This document shows positions 32,347-44,357 of a stretch of DNA of 64,000 nucleotides, piece by piece. The translations under genes and the position numbers were made by a program. The DNA comes from Blumeriella jaapii (taxonomy: Eukaryota; Ascomycota; Leotiomycetes; Helotiales; Drepanopezizaceae): contig VWND01000008.1 in the NCBI GenBank assembly GCA_009599575.1, forward strand, positions 496,001-560,000, in the 5' to 3' direction. Numbering within the stretch: the stretch's first letter is position 1; each line of letters opens with the position of its first letter. The notes under the pieces were generated by a model. That model worked only from the letters and a program-made list of their open reading frames with translations. It did not search any database and had not been told where the DNA came from.

Positions 32347-32756
32347 CGACGACGTGTAGATAGGCGAGCAACTCACGTGACGTTCCATTCCTGTATGTAC
32401 CAGCGGCACCAGGCGGTACAGTACAGTGTACATACATGCCTTACCATTGTCCTGGAACTCAAGCGACGTACACCAGACATCCATTATTCCTTGTGATAAC
32501 AAATCTATTAATTTTCTGATAACTACGATTTACAACATTTGATGCGATTACTCGCCTGAGTTCTATTTCTGGTGCGTAAACGCCCCCATCTATCCCAATC
32601 CTCTAGAAAGCAGACTAAATCCTTTGCGCTACCTCCAATTCCAATAGCCTGACAAGAAGAATACGGATATACGGTAAACGGCCTTCCAACCGGTAAGTGC
32701 TAACGGTCCTCTCCCATCGTCGACAGATCATCCCATGTGGCACCCGCCTCCACATC

Positions 32757-33820
32757 CTACTTTGGCGCGGTCACGCTGCTCAACTGCACACGCTGCTGGT
32801 TCTCCTCGTCGCCAATCTTCGCTGGCAAGAACTTCTCGGCCGACCTCGCGGTGCGGAACTTGAAGTCGTGTTCGTGCCAGGTCCCCTGGAAAGCAATAGC
32901 TGGGTGCATGACAGTCAGGCAGACGCACGCGATGATGATCATGGCACCCTCGAGAACCATGAAAGCTGGTTCATCGTTGGTGAAGAGGTGACCGTTGAAG
33001 CCGCCAGAGAGCTCAACAATGCGGTACACGGAACGGATGAAGATGGTGACGGTGGCGACGGCAAGGCCAACAAGGAAGGCCTTGAACAGGCGAGTGTTGA
33101 CGACGGAGAGGTAGCGCTCATTCCACGTCCCCCTTGCCTTCCTAACTCGCAATCCAAATTCGATAGCGGCAATTGCGAACAAATGAGCGAGATGGCTTGG
33201 AAAACAAGGCCGCCCATCATGATGTCCCTGCCGAGGTCTTGATCTTTTTGTGTGTCGGCTTCACTGGCGATACCTCCACCTACTGCTTGGAGTATCAGAC
33301 AGATGAGATCGCAGGTGCAGAAAAATACCGTGTAGGTGCGTGGCTTGAAGCGGGAAAGGCTTTCCCCATATGCTAGCACAATGCGGGCTAGGCATAGGTA
33401 TATCTAAGTTGACAGTCAGCGTTGTACCTTTCGCTTGAAGTGGGAAAGACGGACCGCTGCACTCAAGAGAGCCGGGCCAATCGTCAAGGTGACCAGATAC
33501 ACGAGGAAGGCGTCGTTGTTGAATGGCTGGTTGTGCAGCATGATACGGCCTCCGTATCCTATGATTTCAAGGAGTAAGCCAATAAAAATAGCAACCATGT
33601 ATCCCCATGTCTTATGTTTGACGCCCAGGAAGACTTGCACGATGAGAAGGATGGCGAAAATTGATAAGAAGAGGGCGTTCCCAGCTAAGGTCGGTATGTA
33701 TAAGAAGCTTGCCATGGACAAGTCGCAAGTTTGCAGCGTACATAGGCTAGGGTTATCAAGGAGAGTTTGATTGCCATAGCCATTACCGATGCCGGTGGAG
33801 TGTGTGAGAATTGCGCTCAT
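32757..33820 (-). CDS. RTA1 family seven-helix membrane protein, one frame break
   Basis: Exon 1 is 33820-33455 and exon 2 runs 33403-32757 (51 nt intron, GTCCGT donor, CTGAC branch). Together they give about 337 residues once one base is added. Multiple hydrophobic helices are visible: FLYIPTLAGNALFLSIFAILL, GYMVAIFIGLLLEIIGY, LVYLVTLTIGPALLSA, IYLCLARIVLAYGE and others. Family hallmarks include SRFKPRTYTVFFCTCD, QAVGGGIA and the C-terminal EPAFMVLEGAMIIIACVCL. RTA1/RTM1/RSB1 proteins are linked to resistance to aminocholesterols, azoles and toxic sphingoid bases; the transported lipid here is unknown. The frame slips by -1 at the T run (minus strand) over 33183-33181, between LVFQAISL and LFAIAAIEF. 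An upstream in-frame ATG at 33922 would extend the N-terminus by 34 residues, but the family usually starts near 33820. Confidence 0.82.
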
Positions 33821-35472
33821 GATGAAAATGGTACAACAAAGAAAACTCGAGAGCCTGGTAAAGTTGAACAACTTATCATTTGTGACTTTTGTGACTGCAA
33901 GTGGTTTTCGGAAAGCTTGCATTGAGAGGAGAGACCACGGCTTGACTTCGTGGATGACTTTTAAAGCACTGGGAGACTGCTCAACTTATACTTTTTAGCG
34001 GAGCAACTAGGTTCAGAAAAAGAACGTGTAGAAGAACATTGTATACGAGCCGAATTGGACGATCATAGTTCGGCTTGCATAGTAAAATTTCTCCGCTCAA
34101 ATGAATCCTGGGTATCTAGGGCAGTGTGACTTATTTGGAATTATTTAGTGCTGGCCGGCATGTATGAAAAAGGCGGAAGTCGGAGACAATACTTGAGTGT
34201 GCTGTCGGCGGGCCGGCGCAAGTCTGGGCCGTGTAAGACTTGCCCGTATAGAAAGTTTCTTTTAAACGGCGAGGCGTATGGGAAACAACAGGGCTGTGAC
34301 AAAGCCATTGTGGTAGAAAGCAAGCGTCGGTCGTTGGCCAATTCGTGATATTGCCAAACAAAGTCCGTGTCTGACTATCTATTCTCAATCTGTGTTGCTT
34401 GTTGCTTAACAAGAACAAGGTAGTCATTAGCCTCCTGGCAGTCCTTACTATAGGTCATGTACAGGAGGCAATGTAACACTGGTAATAATGCTGCGGCGCA
34501 CGAATTGAGTCTGCTACGCAATAAAAGTTTGACTCGGGGATGCGAGTTGAAAATACCTTGTGTCGCTCGTCTTTGTAGATACAGAGCAGCTTTGAAACGA
34601 GGCTTTTGTGAGGGTTCAGAATAGTATCGCGTTTGCTTCTAAAAGCTGCTGATCTGTCTGAATAAGCATGTCATCGAGCTTGATCGCAGACGAATGCGTG
34701 CGTTGTTTGAGAGAGATCCTGATACACTTTTCAGCAGTACCGTTTAGTCGCCCAAGAGCAATATACTGTACTGTACCTGTCTCTAGTAACAACAAGCGCA
34801 CGGAACCATACGTTCAATTGAGGAATAAGAAACAGACAGAATTTGGGGTCGGGATCGCTTGACAATCTGTCAAACACTAACGATGGACAGATGTACTTAA
34901 GTAAGGCATCGGTCTGATAATCTTGGTTTCTGTTTGAACGCATAGACGGCGCTAAGACATCAGAGATGTATCGATAAAAAAGTATCAGGTATCTCCACCT
35001 AGGAAAAAGCTCGAGGAAGTGCTGATAAGACCAGATGGCCGTGGTGCGTAATAGAAGCAAAGTTTAGAAACGGCGTACTTAAGACGGATCTGTAACCCTT
35101 TACTCAACTGGGGGCGACACGTTCTTCAGTCGAAAGAGTGCTTTGCTTGAAAGACTCACGCATCGTCTCCGAGCTGACAGAAGGCGGCCTTCTCGCAGCT
35201 GGCTGGTGAGATGATTTAGAAATACACGTAGTGATTCGGGTCGTCTGTGAGGCTTTAACAAAGAATTCGAGGGGCGGGCCTTACAGTGTAGTGTGTATGT
35301 ACTGGGTGATGTTGACTTGAGGCTCTATCCTCTGTCGAAGCGTGACCGACCGCCTGCCCAAACGAGCGAGTCGGCCTGGCACAATTGTTCCCCCGAACGT
35401 CGAAGCAATGTTCGTGAACCACGACATCTACAACCTGCATTCCCAACCGAAAACAGAACCCAAACACTCAGA
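33821..35472. other. 1.65 kb intergenic region, no gene recognised
   Basis: Lies between the RTA1 start and the GET2 start (divergent genes). ORFs are under 110 codons with no domain. It contains a TACTGTACTGTAC motif (about 34765-34777) and a CAGTGTAGTGTGTATGTAC stretch near 35285 in the GET2 promoter. Confidence 0.55.
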
Positions 35473-36544
35473 ATGGCAGACACTCCACCCATCACCACCT
35501 CCTCGCCCGGTACGCCGCCCTCCAGCGCCGCAGACCAAGCACGCATCCGCAAAGAGCGACGAGAGGCCAAGATCCGCGCGGGTGGTTCTGCCCGACTGAA
35601 CAAGATCACCGGCCTAGGAGGTGGACTACAAAGAGGTATGCTAAGTCTCCTTCTCCCTCTCCCTCTTGTCTAGAAATCCGGGAAGTTGTATCTAACGTTG
35701 AGATCCAGAAGCACCACCACAACCCACGGCCTCCGCACCCAACCCAAATGACGACCCAGAAGAAGTCGACATTTCGGAACACTACTACGAGCCCGCACCC
35801 CGCCGCAACAACGCCGGTCCCAATGTCCCCCCTTCATCCTTCGCCCAGCAAGGCGGCATGGCTATGGACGACAACTCACTACGGCAGATGATGCTCGGCT
35901 TCGATCCGTCGTCGGGCGCACCGGCCGGCGGAAACCCCAACGCGAACCCATTCGCAGGGTTCCCAGGCATGGGAAGCATGCCCGGTATGGAAGGCATGGA
36001 TGGCGAAGATCCCATGCTGAAGATGCTGCAGCAGATGATGGGGGGAATGGGCGGCGGCGGCGGCGGAGCAGGAGGCATGCCTTCGTTCCCGGGCATGCCT
36101 CCCGTGCCTGGCCAGCCGGGCGAGGCTGCGACCGGAGATCCATACGCGTATCTGTGGCGTATAGCGCACGCTATCTTCGCGCTTGGGATGGGGCTGTATG
36201 TTGTGTTCACGACGACCTTCGATGGGACGCAGATTGCTAGGGAGAGGAGCGGGCTGGGGTACGCGGCCGGGGACGAGGTAATGGCCAGTGCGAGCAGCAT
36301 GAAGCAGTTCTTCTGGATCTTTGCTACGGTGGAAGTCCTCCTGCAGACGAGCCGGTTCACCTTTGAGAAGGGAAGGGTTCAGCAAGGGGGAATGCTTGGA
36401 ATGGCGTTGGGAATCTTGCCGGAGCCGTGGAAGGGGTGCCTTGCGCTCGTACTGAGGTACTCGCGGATTTGGACAACGGTCAGCGGAGATGCAATGGTCC
36501 TGGTATTCGTTCTGGGAGCTGCTGCGTGGTTGAGAAGGACCTAG
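35473..36544 (+). CDS. GET2: GET2-like receptor for tail-anchored protein insertion
   Basis: Exons 35473-35635 and 35709-36544 give 332 residues. Near the N-terminus the basic helix QARIRKERREAKIR (~residues 19-32), followed by GGSARLNKITGL, is the hallmark Get3-binding motif of Get2/CAML proteins. A disordered acidic and Gly/Met-rich linker (GMGGGGGGAGGMP at ~190) leads to three C-terminal hydrophobic segments (IAHAIFALGMGLYVVFT, QFFWIFATVEVLLQTS, DAMVLVFVLGAAAWL). With Get1, Get2 forms the ER receptor and insertase for tail-anchored proteins delivered by Get3. Weak primary conservation outside the basic motif is normal. It is convergent with the downstream dehydrogenase. Confidence 0.82.
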
Positions 36545-36891
36545 GTAGTTCCAACAACCATGAAGAAATTTGTTTGAAGTCTGCACCGCTCGATGTCGCG
36601 CAGCTATCGAGCATGGCGAAACTGATTCCCTGCAGGATTCCATTCATGATCTGACTTGTGCTTACCCACCTTGCAGATGAAATCATTATACCCGGTTGGA
36701 TGGGCCACCGGGCTTCGTCGAATTTCCATTCTCGACATGGAGGTTTTACGCAGCTCGAGGATACAACGCACAAGCACAAGAAATTTACTCGAGATCCTAG
36801 TTCATAATTCATATTGACTAGAGCATCGGAATAGCAATTTCCTATCCTTCCGTCTCGCTTTTGGACAGATGACAAGTGTGACCAGCCCATT
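36545..36891. other. Convergent 3' region
   Basis: These 347 bases between the GET2 stop and the dehydrogenase stop probably hold two overlapping 3' untranslated regions. Nothing else was seen. Confidence 0.5.
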
Positions 36892-38878
36892 CTAGTCAAA
36901 GACAATAGCAGCCTTGATAGCGGTCTTGTTTTTCATAGCCTCCAAGCACTCGCCCCATTGTTCGAGCTTGTAGGTTTTGTTGACGATACCTGCAACCTTG
37001 ACCTTGCCTGAGTCCAGGTAGTCAATAGCAGCGGCTGGTACAGGTTAGTCCATGATTGAAATGGGAGAATTACGAAGAAGACTTACGGAACATGTAGGTC
37101 TCGGAGAAAGATCCGAGGATGGTGATCTCGTCTCCAAAGATCTTGGATGGTGGCCAAGAGACACGGGCTGAGGCCGAGTAGACACCGTACACGACTAGGG
37201 TTCCTCCACCTATCATAAGCATTGATTGTTAGCAACCTCCTTACAAAAATGACGCTATAAGGGCTCTTACGACGAACGTAGTTAATAGCGTCTTCAAGGA
37301 TCTTTGGGGATCCAGTGGCCTCGACGACAATATCAAAACCATATGGGTGGTCCTCCTTGAGCTTAGCGAACTGGACCTCAGGGTCCTTGCGGGAGAGCTC
37401 TATGTACGACTGAACCTGTTGTCAGCAAAATTACAACAAGGACGAACAGGTACATACATCACCAGCACCGAGCTTCTTAGCAAGGTCCATCTTGAGACCT
37501 TCAGGAGCGGCAACGACGACATTGCATCCACCGTTCTAGCATTTGAATTAGCCATTGTCCAAATCGGGTTCTGAAAAGATAAAGGATGAGATTGAGGTGT
37601 ACCTGGCGAAGCATTTGAGCCAGTACCAGTCCAGTTGGTCCGGCTCCGAACATAAGAACGCTTGAGCCGAGCTTGGGAGAGATCTTGTCAAGACCGTGGG
37701 CAGCGCAAGAAGCGGGCTCGAGAAGAGTGGCATCGACATCGGACAAGTTGTGGATCTTGAAGACCTTTCCAGCAGGCTTTCGCTCCGTTAGCAAGCTGCA
37801 TGACTACATAGATCACCCTCTAGACGTACGTATGCACAGAACTCAGCAAAGCCTCCGTCCATGGTAACACCGTGTGCTTCGAAGTGTTCGCAAAGCAAGA
37901 GCTGACCACGTCTGCAGTAGAAGCATTCGTTGCACAACTCGGAGTTACTCGAAGTACGTTAGCCAAGGGCTCTAGAGCGAGGAAGAGAGTCACAAACTCT
38001 GCTACAACCCGTTCGCCAACAGCAAAGCCCTTGACCTCAGGCCCAACGGCAGCAACAACGCCGACAGTCTCATGTCCTGAAGGTTGTCAGTAGCCTGGTC
38101 TGAACATCGCTCCGTCTCGCTAAACGATTTGGGTCTGAGCAATAGCCCTGTGGCACACAACACGATAGGAAGCACTTGTTTCAGTAACTCCACGGCGAGA
38201 ATCGGCCTCTGTATGCATGAATGTCTGACATTCAGCCATTTGTCACTGGGATTCCCCACGAAGGCCTAGAACGGTTCGCCATGACAGACCCAGCTGCACG
38301 TCACAACAACTGCCCGTAGTAATCACTTGTGCAGATCTCGAGATCTGACGTCGAATTAAGGTACGTACCAGGAATAAGTGGAAACTATAAAGGGGTATGT
38401 TAGCTTGTATTCTCCGCGTGTTTAGCCGGAAGAGGCATCCAAGCACCCATCAAGGTGTGACGATGCCGCATGTACAGTACTGTACCACTGTACCAATCGA
38501 AAGCTAAAGCAAAGTGGAGCCGTGCAAACATGTATATAAAGAGCGACTGCCTACCTTTGCGATAAACTCCCCTTCGTGAATGTGCAGATCGGTGCCGCAG
38601 ACCTTTCCATGTCAGCCATCTCCTACGGGGCCGGGGTACTCGAGACCGACACCACAAGCCTTGACCTTGATCAGGACGTCGTTGGGACGGAGCTTCGGGA
38701 GAGGGACGGTGACAATGCCATACTCCTCTGGCTTGGAGTAGCTGCCATTGCAGGTCAGCAACGAAGTGGGCTCCAAATTCCTTTCCTTTCCTTTCTCTTT
38801 CGCCGAAACGTGTTGAGCTTCGAGAAAAGCGGGGTAATCTCACCGCAGAGCTTTCATGGTCTTGGGAAGATCGGCCAT
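36892..38878 (-). CDS. Zinc-dependent polyol dehydrogenase (arabitol/sorbitol type)
   Basis: Eleven exons, worked out by frame and splice signals, give 349 residues: 38878-38844, 38741-38651, 38602-38555, 38384-38369, 38076-37998, 37947-37830, 37776-37603, 37535-37458, 37415-37271, 37209-37087 and 37034-36892. Exon 4 is only 16 nt. Motifs of medium-chain dehydrogenases are present: the catalytic-zinc region [15 protein letters not shown] and GHETVGVV, the structural-zinc cysteines [15 protein letters not shown], and the nucleotide-binding [11 protein letters not shown]. The pattern is closest to fungal D-arabitol/sorbitol dehydrogenases, which interconvert polyols and ketoses with NAD(P). Polyol metabolism serves carbon storage and osmoprotection in fungi. 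The exact substrate cannot be read from sequence. The intron count is high for a fungal gene of this size. Confidence 0.82.
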
Positions 38879-39935
38879 CTCGTCTGATTTCTTGGGTGTT
38901 GTGTTCTTGTTCTTGCTCGTGTTCCTGATGCGCTCTGCTTTTCGGCTTGAAGTTGAGAACGTACTGATTGTGGTGAAGCTGGAGGAGAGGGCTCTTGGAG
39001 GGATTGCACTGTTGGTGGTTGAAGAAGGAAGAAAGCGCCTTCTCCTCCTCTCCCAACCCTTTTAAGGCGTCGAGCAGTGCGGGTGATCTTGCCTGCCATT
39101 GTCGATCACCCCGCTCTTCGGCCTTTGGCCAGGGAAAGCAGCTACAGCAAGCACATACGGGCCCGGCCACGTCTCACGTCCTGCACTGCAGTACTGTACA
39201 GTACTCCGGGCGGGAGAGGCAAAGCTCAAGCAAGATCGCCACTGTCATGCGTGACATGGGGCAATTGGTTCGGCCCGTCGACCTTCGGACGCAACATAGT
39301 AGGACTCGAGCGTGTCTGTGGAAGAGAGATTGTGCTCACAGCCACGCTACAATCAGATCTGGATTACTGTAAGATGTTGGGATACTTCTTGCCGCTATGC
39401 TGCTGTTGCTTGAGCTTCATTATGCACAGGCTCCCTCTTCCGGGAACTTGCATCTCCGGGCTGTATCGCGGGTCATGCGCCTGGCAGCAACATTCGTAGC
39501 CAGGCTGCCGATAAGATGAGGCGTGAAGAACGAAGACGTTGCCGAGCGTAGCAGTCAGGTCAGGTATTGTGACGCGGCGTGGTCCCAATTGTTTACATGT
39601 CTCGGCTCACGACGGCTTCATCAAGCTTGAAATCGCACAAGGGTTCTTGTGTAGTGCTTCTGATACTCGGCTGCAAATCGTACCAAATGTGAAGCAATGT
39701 AAATGAATTCATGACGAGGACGAACAGGTTGTATTCTCACGGGAAAGTGACCAGAAAGCTTACGGAAGAAGCTTGTTATGCTATCTGACAGTTTTGAAGT
39801 GTCAACTTCCCACAACGACCTATTCGACCCCGGCGATTTCTATCACTCGACCAAACGCGCTACTGTTAAGCCCAACCATTCAAGAGTACAGGTGTGTTTT
39901 CTGTCGGATGCACGAGCAAGCAGAACGAGGACCGA
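38879..39935. other. Intergenic, GTAC palindrome present
   Basis: No gene recognised. Contains CTGCAGTACTGTACAGTACT around 39187-39206, an extended palindrome of the type seen elsewhere in the window. It is upstream of the dehydrogenase and downstream of eS10. Confidence 0.5.
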
Positions 39936-40532
39936 TTAAGAAGCGGGAGGAGCACCACGTCCGAACCCACCACGGCTGTTCTCACGTTAGCAGATTCTCA
40001 CATCGTAGCGGGTGAGTCTGAACCTACAATTGAGGAGCGAATTCTCCAGATGGCGCACCCTCCTTGCCCTCGCTACCAGCCTCACGTCTGCGGTAACCTC
40101 CCTCGCGGTCTCCTCCACGTCCGCGTCCTCCGAAAGGCTTGCGCTCACGCTCGCCCTCACCACCCATCATGCCACGGGGAGGAGCGTGCGATCGTTGTTG
40201 CTTGATGTGGGTAGCTGGGACAATCTCAGCGGGCAGGTGAAGCCACTCGCGGAGGTAGTCGAGGCCCTCGGGAGTGAGGGTGTAGTAGTAGTATTGCCAT
40301 GAGAATTGCGTCTTGACGTATCCGCGGGAGGTGAGGGATTGGCAAGCCTTGACGACGTATAGATTCTTGGTGTCGATATCGTTGTGCTTTGGAAGGTTGT
40401 AGTCCTTCTTTGCGACAAGTACGCCCTCACGGAACAAGTACTCGTGAATCTTCTTGCGGTCGGCCTTGGGGATAAGCCTGCAGTAAGTCAGTAATTGAGT
40501 ACAGTGTCGCGCAAGATGCCTATCCCTCACAT
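39936..40532 (-). CDS. RPS10: 40S ribosomal protein eS10
   Basis: Exons 40532-40531, 40477-40028 and 39975-39936 give 163 residues. The start codon is split by the first intron: AT before the donor GTGAGG, then G followed by CTTATCCCC, producing the universal MLIP start (here [16 protein letters not shown]). Family-diagnostic stretches are [39 protein letters not shown] and [18 protein letters not shown]. The C-terminal RG-rich tail is completed by exon 3 ([13 protein letters not shown]), which the naive ORF misses because of the last intron. eS10 sits in the head of the 40S subunit near the mRNA entry channel. It is divergent from SDE2 with 236 bp between the starts. Confidence 0.95.
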
Positions 40533-40768
40533 CGTGGCGGTTGTCGGGGTGCTTGTTCTTGATGTCGACCAGGAGTCCACGATAAAAGTTCGTGAAAACC
40601 AAATTGTGGGAGGGGATGTGCTAAGCGAGGATGGTGTGGCTGGTGCACTAAGCTAGTGCGACCTCAGCCACTTGGAGGGTCAGTACTCCTTGGCAGCTTC
40701 AGGTCTTCAAGTCACAACAACCTTCAGACTCTACATCACCTAACCATCTCATCGCAACACCGTGCATC

Positions 40769-41767
40769 ATGGCCCCATCCACGATCAACGTTCTCTTGAC
40801 CTCATTTCCGGGTCTAAATCTACCGAAGACTCTTGCTCTTCCTCTTCCCGCCGGGACAACCATCTCGGAACTCCAACAGCGTATCGATGAGCGCCTCCCA
40901 GCACATGATCATCGCCTGATTCTCACCACTATTTCAAACAAACATCTCCCTCTCGTCTCCTCGACTCCCATCTCCGAACTTCTCTCGGACGACCAGGATG
41001 AATTCCTGTCGTTGCGCCTCGCCCTGCCGCTATGCGGTGGCAAGGGTGGTTTTGGATCCCAATTGCGCGCCGCTGGTGGTCGCATGTCCTCAAAGCGCAA
41101 GCGCAATCAAGGCGAAAACAATGGTTCGAGTAGGAACCTAGATGGACGGAGGTTGAGATCGGTACACGAGGCGAAGGCGCTGGCTGAATACCTAGCTATC
41201 AAGCCCGAGATGACCAAGAAGGAGCAGGAGTCGAGACGGGCACGATGGGAGCAGATCGTCGAACTTGCCGAACGCAGAGAGCAAGAGATGAAGTCTGGAA
41301 ACAAGGGCAAGGTTGATGGGAAATGGGTCGAGGATAAGGAAGAGGCGAATGAGAGAACGAGGGAGGCTGTTCTTGCTGCTATGAAGTCCGGAGACTACAA
41401 GGATAATCTATACGAGACCCCGAAGGCCAACTCTTCTGGAGATTCAGAAAGTGACGATGAGATCATGGGTGGAACAAGCTCCAAGGACACCACACCGCCA
41501 ACGGAGCCGGAGAGTAAGGCCAAAGCCAGAACTTTCTTTGGATTCGACGAGGATGATGAGTTCATGAGCAGCGATGAGGACGATGAGGGTGATAAGGACG
41601 ATAAAGCCCAAGTAAAGGAGGAAGCTGAAAAGACAGATGAGTCTGAAGAGGAGGAAGAGATCGCCAAAGAGCCAACGCCTCCACCAACATCAGCAAAGGG
41701 AAAGGGGAAGGCAGAAGTGCCCGCTAAGGGGAAACCGAAGGCACGGGGCCGAGTTAAGAAAGCTTGA
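40769..41767 (+). CDS. sde2: SDE2-like protein with cleavable ubiquitin fold
   Basis: A single exon encodes 332 residues. Residues 1-~87 form a ubiquitin-like domain ending in [10 protein letters not shown]. The GGKGG site is where deubiquitinases cut Sde2 precursors, exposing the N-terminal Lys of the active C-terminal fragment. The following block ([20 protein letters not shown], then [19 protein letters not shown]) is the conserved Sde2 domain. The tail is acidic and disordered. In fission yeast, processed Sde2 enters the spliceosome and supports excision of a subset of introns and telomeric silencing; in humans it also acts at replication forks. A role in splicing of unusual introns is notable given the stwintron in this window, but that link is only speculation. 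Confidence 0.9.
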   Translation: MAPSTINVLLTSFPGLNLPKTLALPLPAGTTISELQQRIDERLPAHDHRLILTTISNKHLPLVSSTPISELLSDDQDEFLSLRLALPLCGGKGGFGSQLRAAGGRMSSKRKRNQGENNGSSRNLDGRRLRSVHEAKALAEYLAIKPEMTKKEQESRRARWEQIVELAERREQEMKSGNKGKVDGKWVEDKEEANERTREAVLAAMKSGDYKDNLYETPKANSSGDSESDDEIMGGTSSKDTTPPTEPESKAKARTFFGFDEDDEFMSSDEDDEGDKDDKAQVKEEAEKTDESEEEEEIAKEPTPPPTSAKGKGKAEVPAKGKPKARGRVKKA

Positions 41768-42160
41768 GAGGTTTTTTGCATACCAGTCAGATCAGGAGAG
41801 CGTGGAGTTCATGGTCAAAGGTTACTTGAGCGTTTTTTGCGATGAACCCAGTATTTTCAAAAGATTACTCCAAGTAAAGATAAACAAGCTGCTTGATTTT
41901 GAGATTGCGGTACATACCTATTTACAGTTTCTTCTGGCCCAGACTTTCTCTACCTTCAAACACTGTACCACCTAGCCTTCGTTAAAAATTAGTGTATCGC
42001 GTAACGACCATTGAACCCCCGCTTTAAGTCACATCGAGTCTTTTGTTGCCAACCTAGTTTTTTGACTGAGTACCGTTCAGCCCTCCGGATTCTGTCGACT
42101 GGTTTATCTACCCTCTTTCTCACTTTTACTCCCTACCTCCTGCTTGTATAATCCACAATC
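41768..42160. other. Intergenic
   Basis: These 393 bases hold the SDE2 3' region and the promoter of the carbamoylase, with a pyrimidine-rich stretch at about 42100-42150. Nothing else was seen. Confidence 0.5.
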
Positions 42161-44202
42161 ATGCATTGTCCCACCCTTTCGCTCAGGTCAAGTTCCGTTC
42201 TCCGAACCGTCTTGACAAAACGTCCGCAGTACATGAGTAAAGCGTCCTCCAGACGATTCTCCGTGAGTCCAAGAAGACTGCTGTGTGCGAAAGAGATATC
42301 TGATGCTCAGCATCGGAGTGTGAAGATTGATAGGCAGAGGTTGTGGAACCAGCTCCACGAGACCTGTAAATGGGGAAAGGGAGAGAGATGGGGAAAGTAA
42401 GTCCATTTTCGTTTTGTGCCATCAGGTGTCATCCTATATAGCGATATGTATCGCTTCTGAATGAGTTGTACTGCCTTGAACTGCCTGAAAAATGGAAGGT
42501 GTAAGAGCATCCGCTCGCCTGGTCCGAAGAAGCTCAAGACTGACCTGCTGTGTCTTGGTCGATTGCAAGCTGTAGATAGATTCCCCAAATTTAATCCAGA
42601 ATCTGAATTCGAGGCATTTCAAGAGCGATTGCTGATCTTGATTTCCAGAGGAGCGACAGATGTTGGTATGAAGCGCCTGACATTGACCGACTCTGATAAG
42701 AAAGTACGCGACTGGTTCGTCAAGACGACCGAGTCTCTTGGATGTAAAGTATCAGTCGATGCTATGGGTAGGCCACGGACCAGAGCAAGCTCCAAGATCT
42801 GAGACTTATTCCGTCTCAGGCAATATCTTTGCAGTACGTCCAGGCAGGAGAGACGGGCCACCAACATATGCAGGATCTCATCTCGACACTCAGGTCAGTA
42901 TCTCTCCACCAAGCCCTGGCATTGGCGTAATTCACACCCACCAAGCCTACAGGCGGACGATATGACGGTATCCTAGGCATTCATGCAGGCATCGAAGCTC
43001 TAAGGACCATGAACGACCACCAAATATCGACGGAATACCCCACGGGCGTCATCAACTGGACCAACGAAGAAGGCGCCCGCTTCCCCATCTCCATGGTTGC
43101 ATCTGGAGTCTGGGCTGGGGCCTACACTCTCCAACAAGCTCACAGTCTAGTCGAAGTTGGGGGCGGAACAGCTACGCAGAAGTCCGAGTTGGAGAGGATT
43201 GGATATCTGGGAAGTATGGAAGCGAACTATGAAGCCAATCCAATTGGTGCCCATTTTGAGCTGCATATCGAGCAGGGACCTATTCTCGAAAGGTCAGGGG
43301 CCAAGATTGGCGCTGTTGTAGGTGTACAAGGTAAGTGTTGTTTCTGTTCTCCTTGCCGAGAGGACGCCGGATGATATGCATGTTCTCGAGACACCGTGTA
43401 GACATTTGGGTGGAATGCTGATTCAATCGTAGCATATCGGTGGTTCACGGTGACTGTCCAGGGTGCAGACTGCCACACCGGAACCACAGATTTCCAAAAC
43501 CGATCCGATGCTATGCTTACAGCAGCGAAACTGATTCTCCACAGCCATAACAGGGCTTCGGAGCTCAGGTGTCTAGCCTCTACTGGCATTCTCACGCTCA
43601 AGCCTGGCTCAACGAACACTGTTCCTGGATGGGTGCAATTCTCTCTCGATATCAGGTCCAGGGAGGATGCTGTGTTAGCGAAATTCCAGAAAGTTTTAGA
43701 GTCAGAGTTTGCCCAAATTGCAGCTGGAGAGGACATCGGAGGCGTAAACGCGTTGGGCACGAAGAGTAGAAATTGTACTGTTGACTGGCAACTGGACGCA
43801 GATTCCCCGGCTACTAAATTTCACGAGGACTGTATCAAGTGCGTAGAAGCGAGTGCGGCGAATTTGTTTGGAACAGATTCAAAAGGAAGAGTACAGAGGA
43901 TGACTTCTGGCGCCGGGCATGACAGGTATGTGAATACTATCAGTTTCGTTTGGCCTCTAGTACTGACTAGTTCCAGTGTATACACTTCAAGACGAGCACC
44001 AACCTCAATGTAGGTTAGATGAATCCCAAGTATTGAGCCGCACTGACATTGTTTCAGGATCTTTGTACCTTGCAAAGATGGTGTCAGCCACAATCCAGCG
44101 GAATACTGCAGTCAGGATGACTGTGGAAATGGAGCGCAGGTCCTTCTAGGAGCGATGTTGCGATATGACAAACTGAGGGCAGATAAGAGAGTAGACAACT
44201 GA
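42161..44202 (+). CDS. M20 family N-carbamoyl-amino-acid hydrolase
   Basis: Seven exons give 494 residues: 42161-42396, 42649-42767, 42820-42893, 42946-43330, 43433-43925, 43977-44009 and 44058-44202. Motifs of the hydantoinase/carbamoylase branch of the M20 metallopeptidases are clear: AGSHLDTQ and GGRYDGILG (metal ligands His and Asp), NWTNEEGARFP (Glu ligand and catalytic Glu), HIEQGP (His ligand), QGADCHTGTT and MTSGAGHD near the C-terminus. Such enzymes hydrolyse N-carbamoyl-L-amino acids, ureidopropionate or allantoate-type substrates, releasing ammonia and CO2 in pyrimidine or purine catabolism. The first ~40 residues are Arg/Ser-rich and could be a mitochondrial targeting peptide, or an inner ATG (MSKASSRRFS at residue 25) could be used. 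The precise substrate is not decided by sequence. Confidence 0.88.
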
Positions 44203-44357
44203 AACAAATCTCAAGTAGAATGCCCATAGCTTTGAACTCGATGATCATTTTTATCGTTTGCATTCGCATTCGCCTCAATGACTTGTATGATACACAGCCC
44301 GCACAAGCTGCTCCGATTTCCGTCATCCAATAAACTACCAGTCCTATCCTTTGAATC

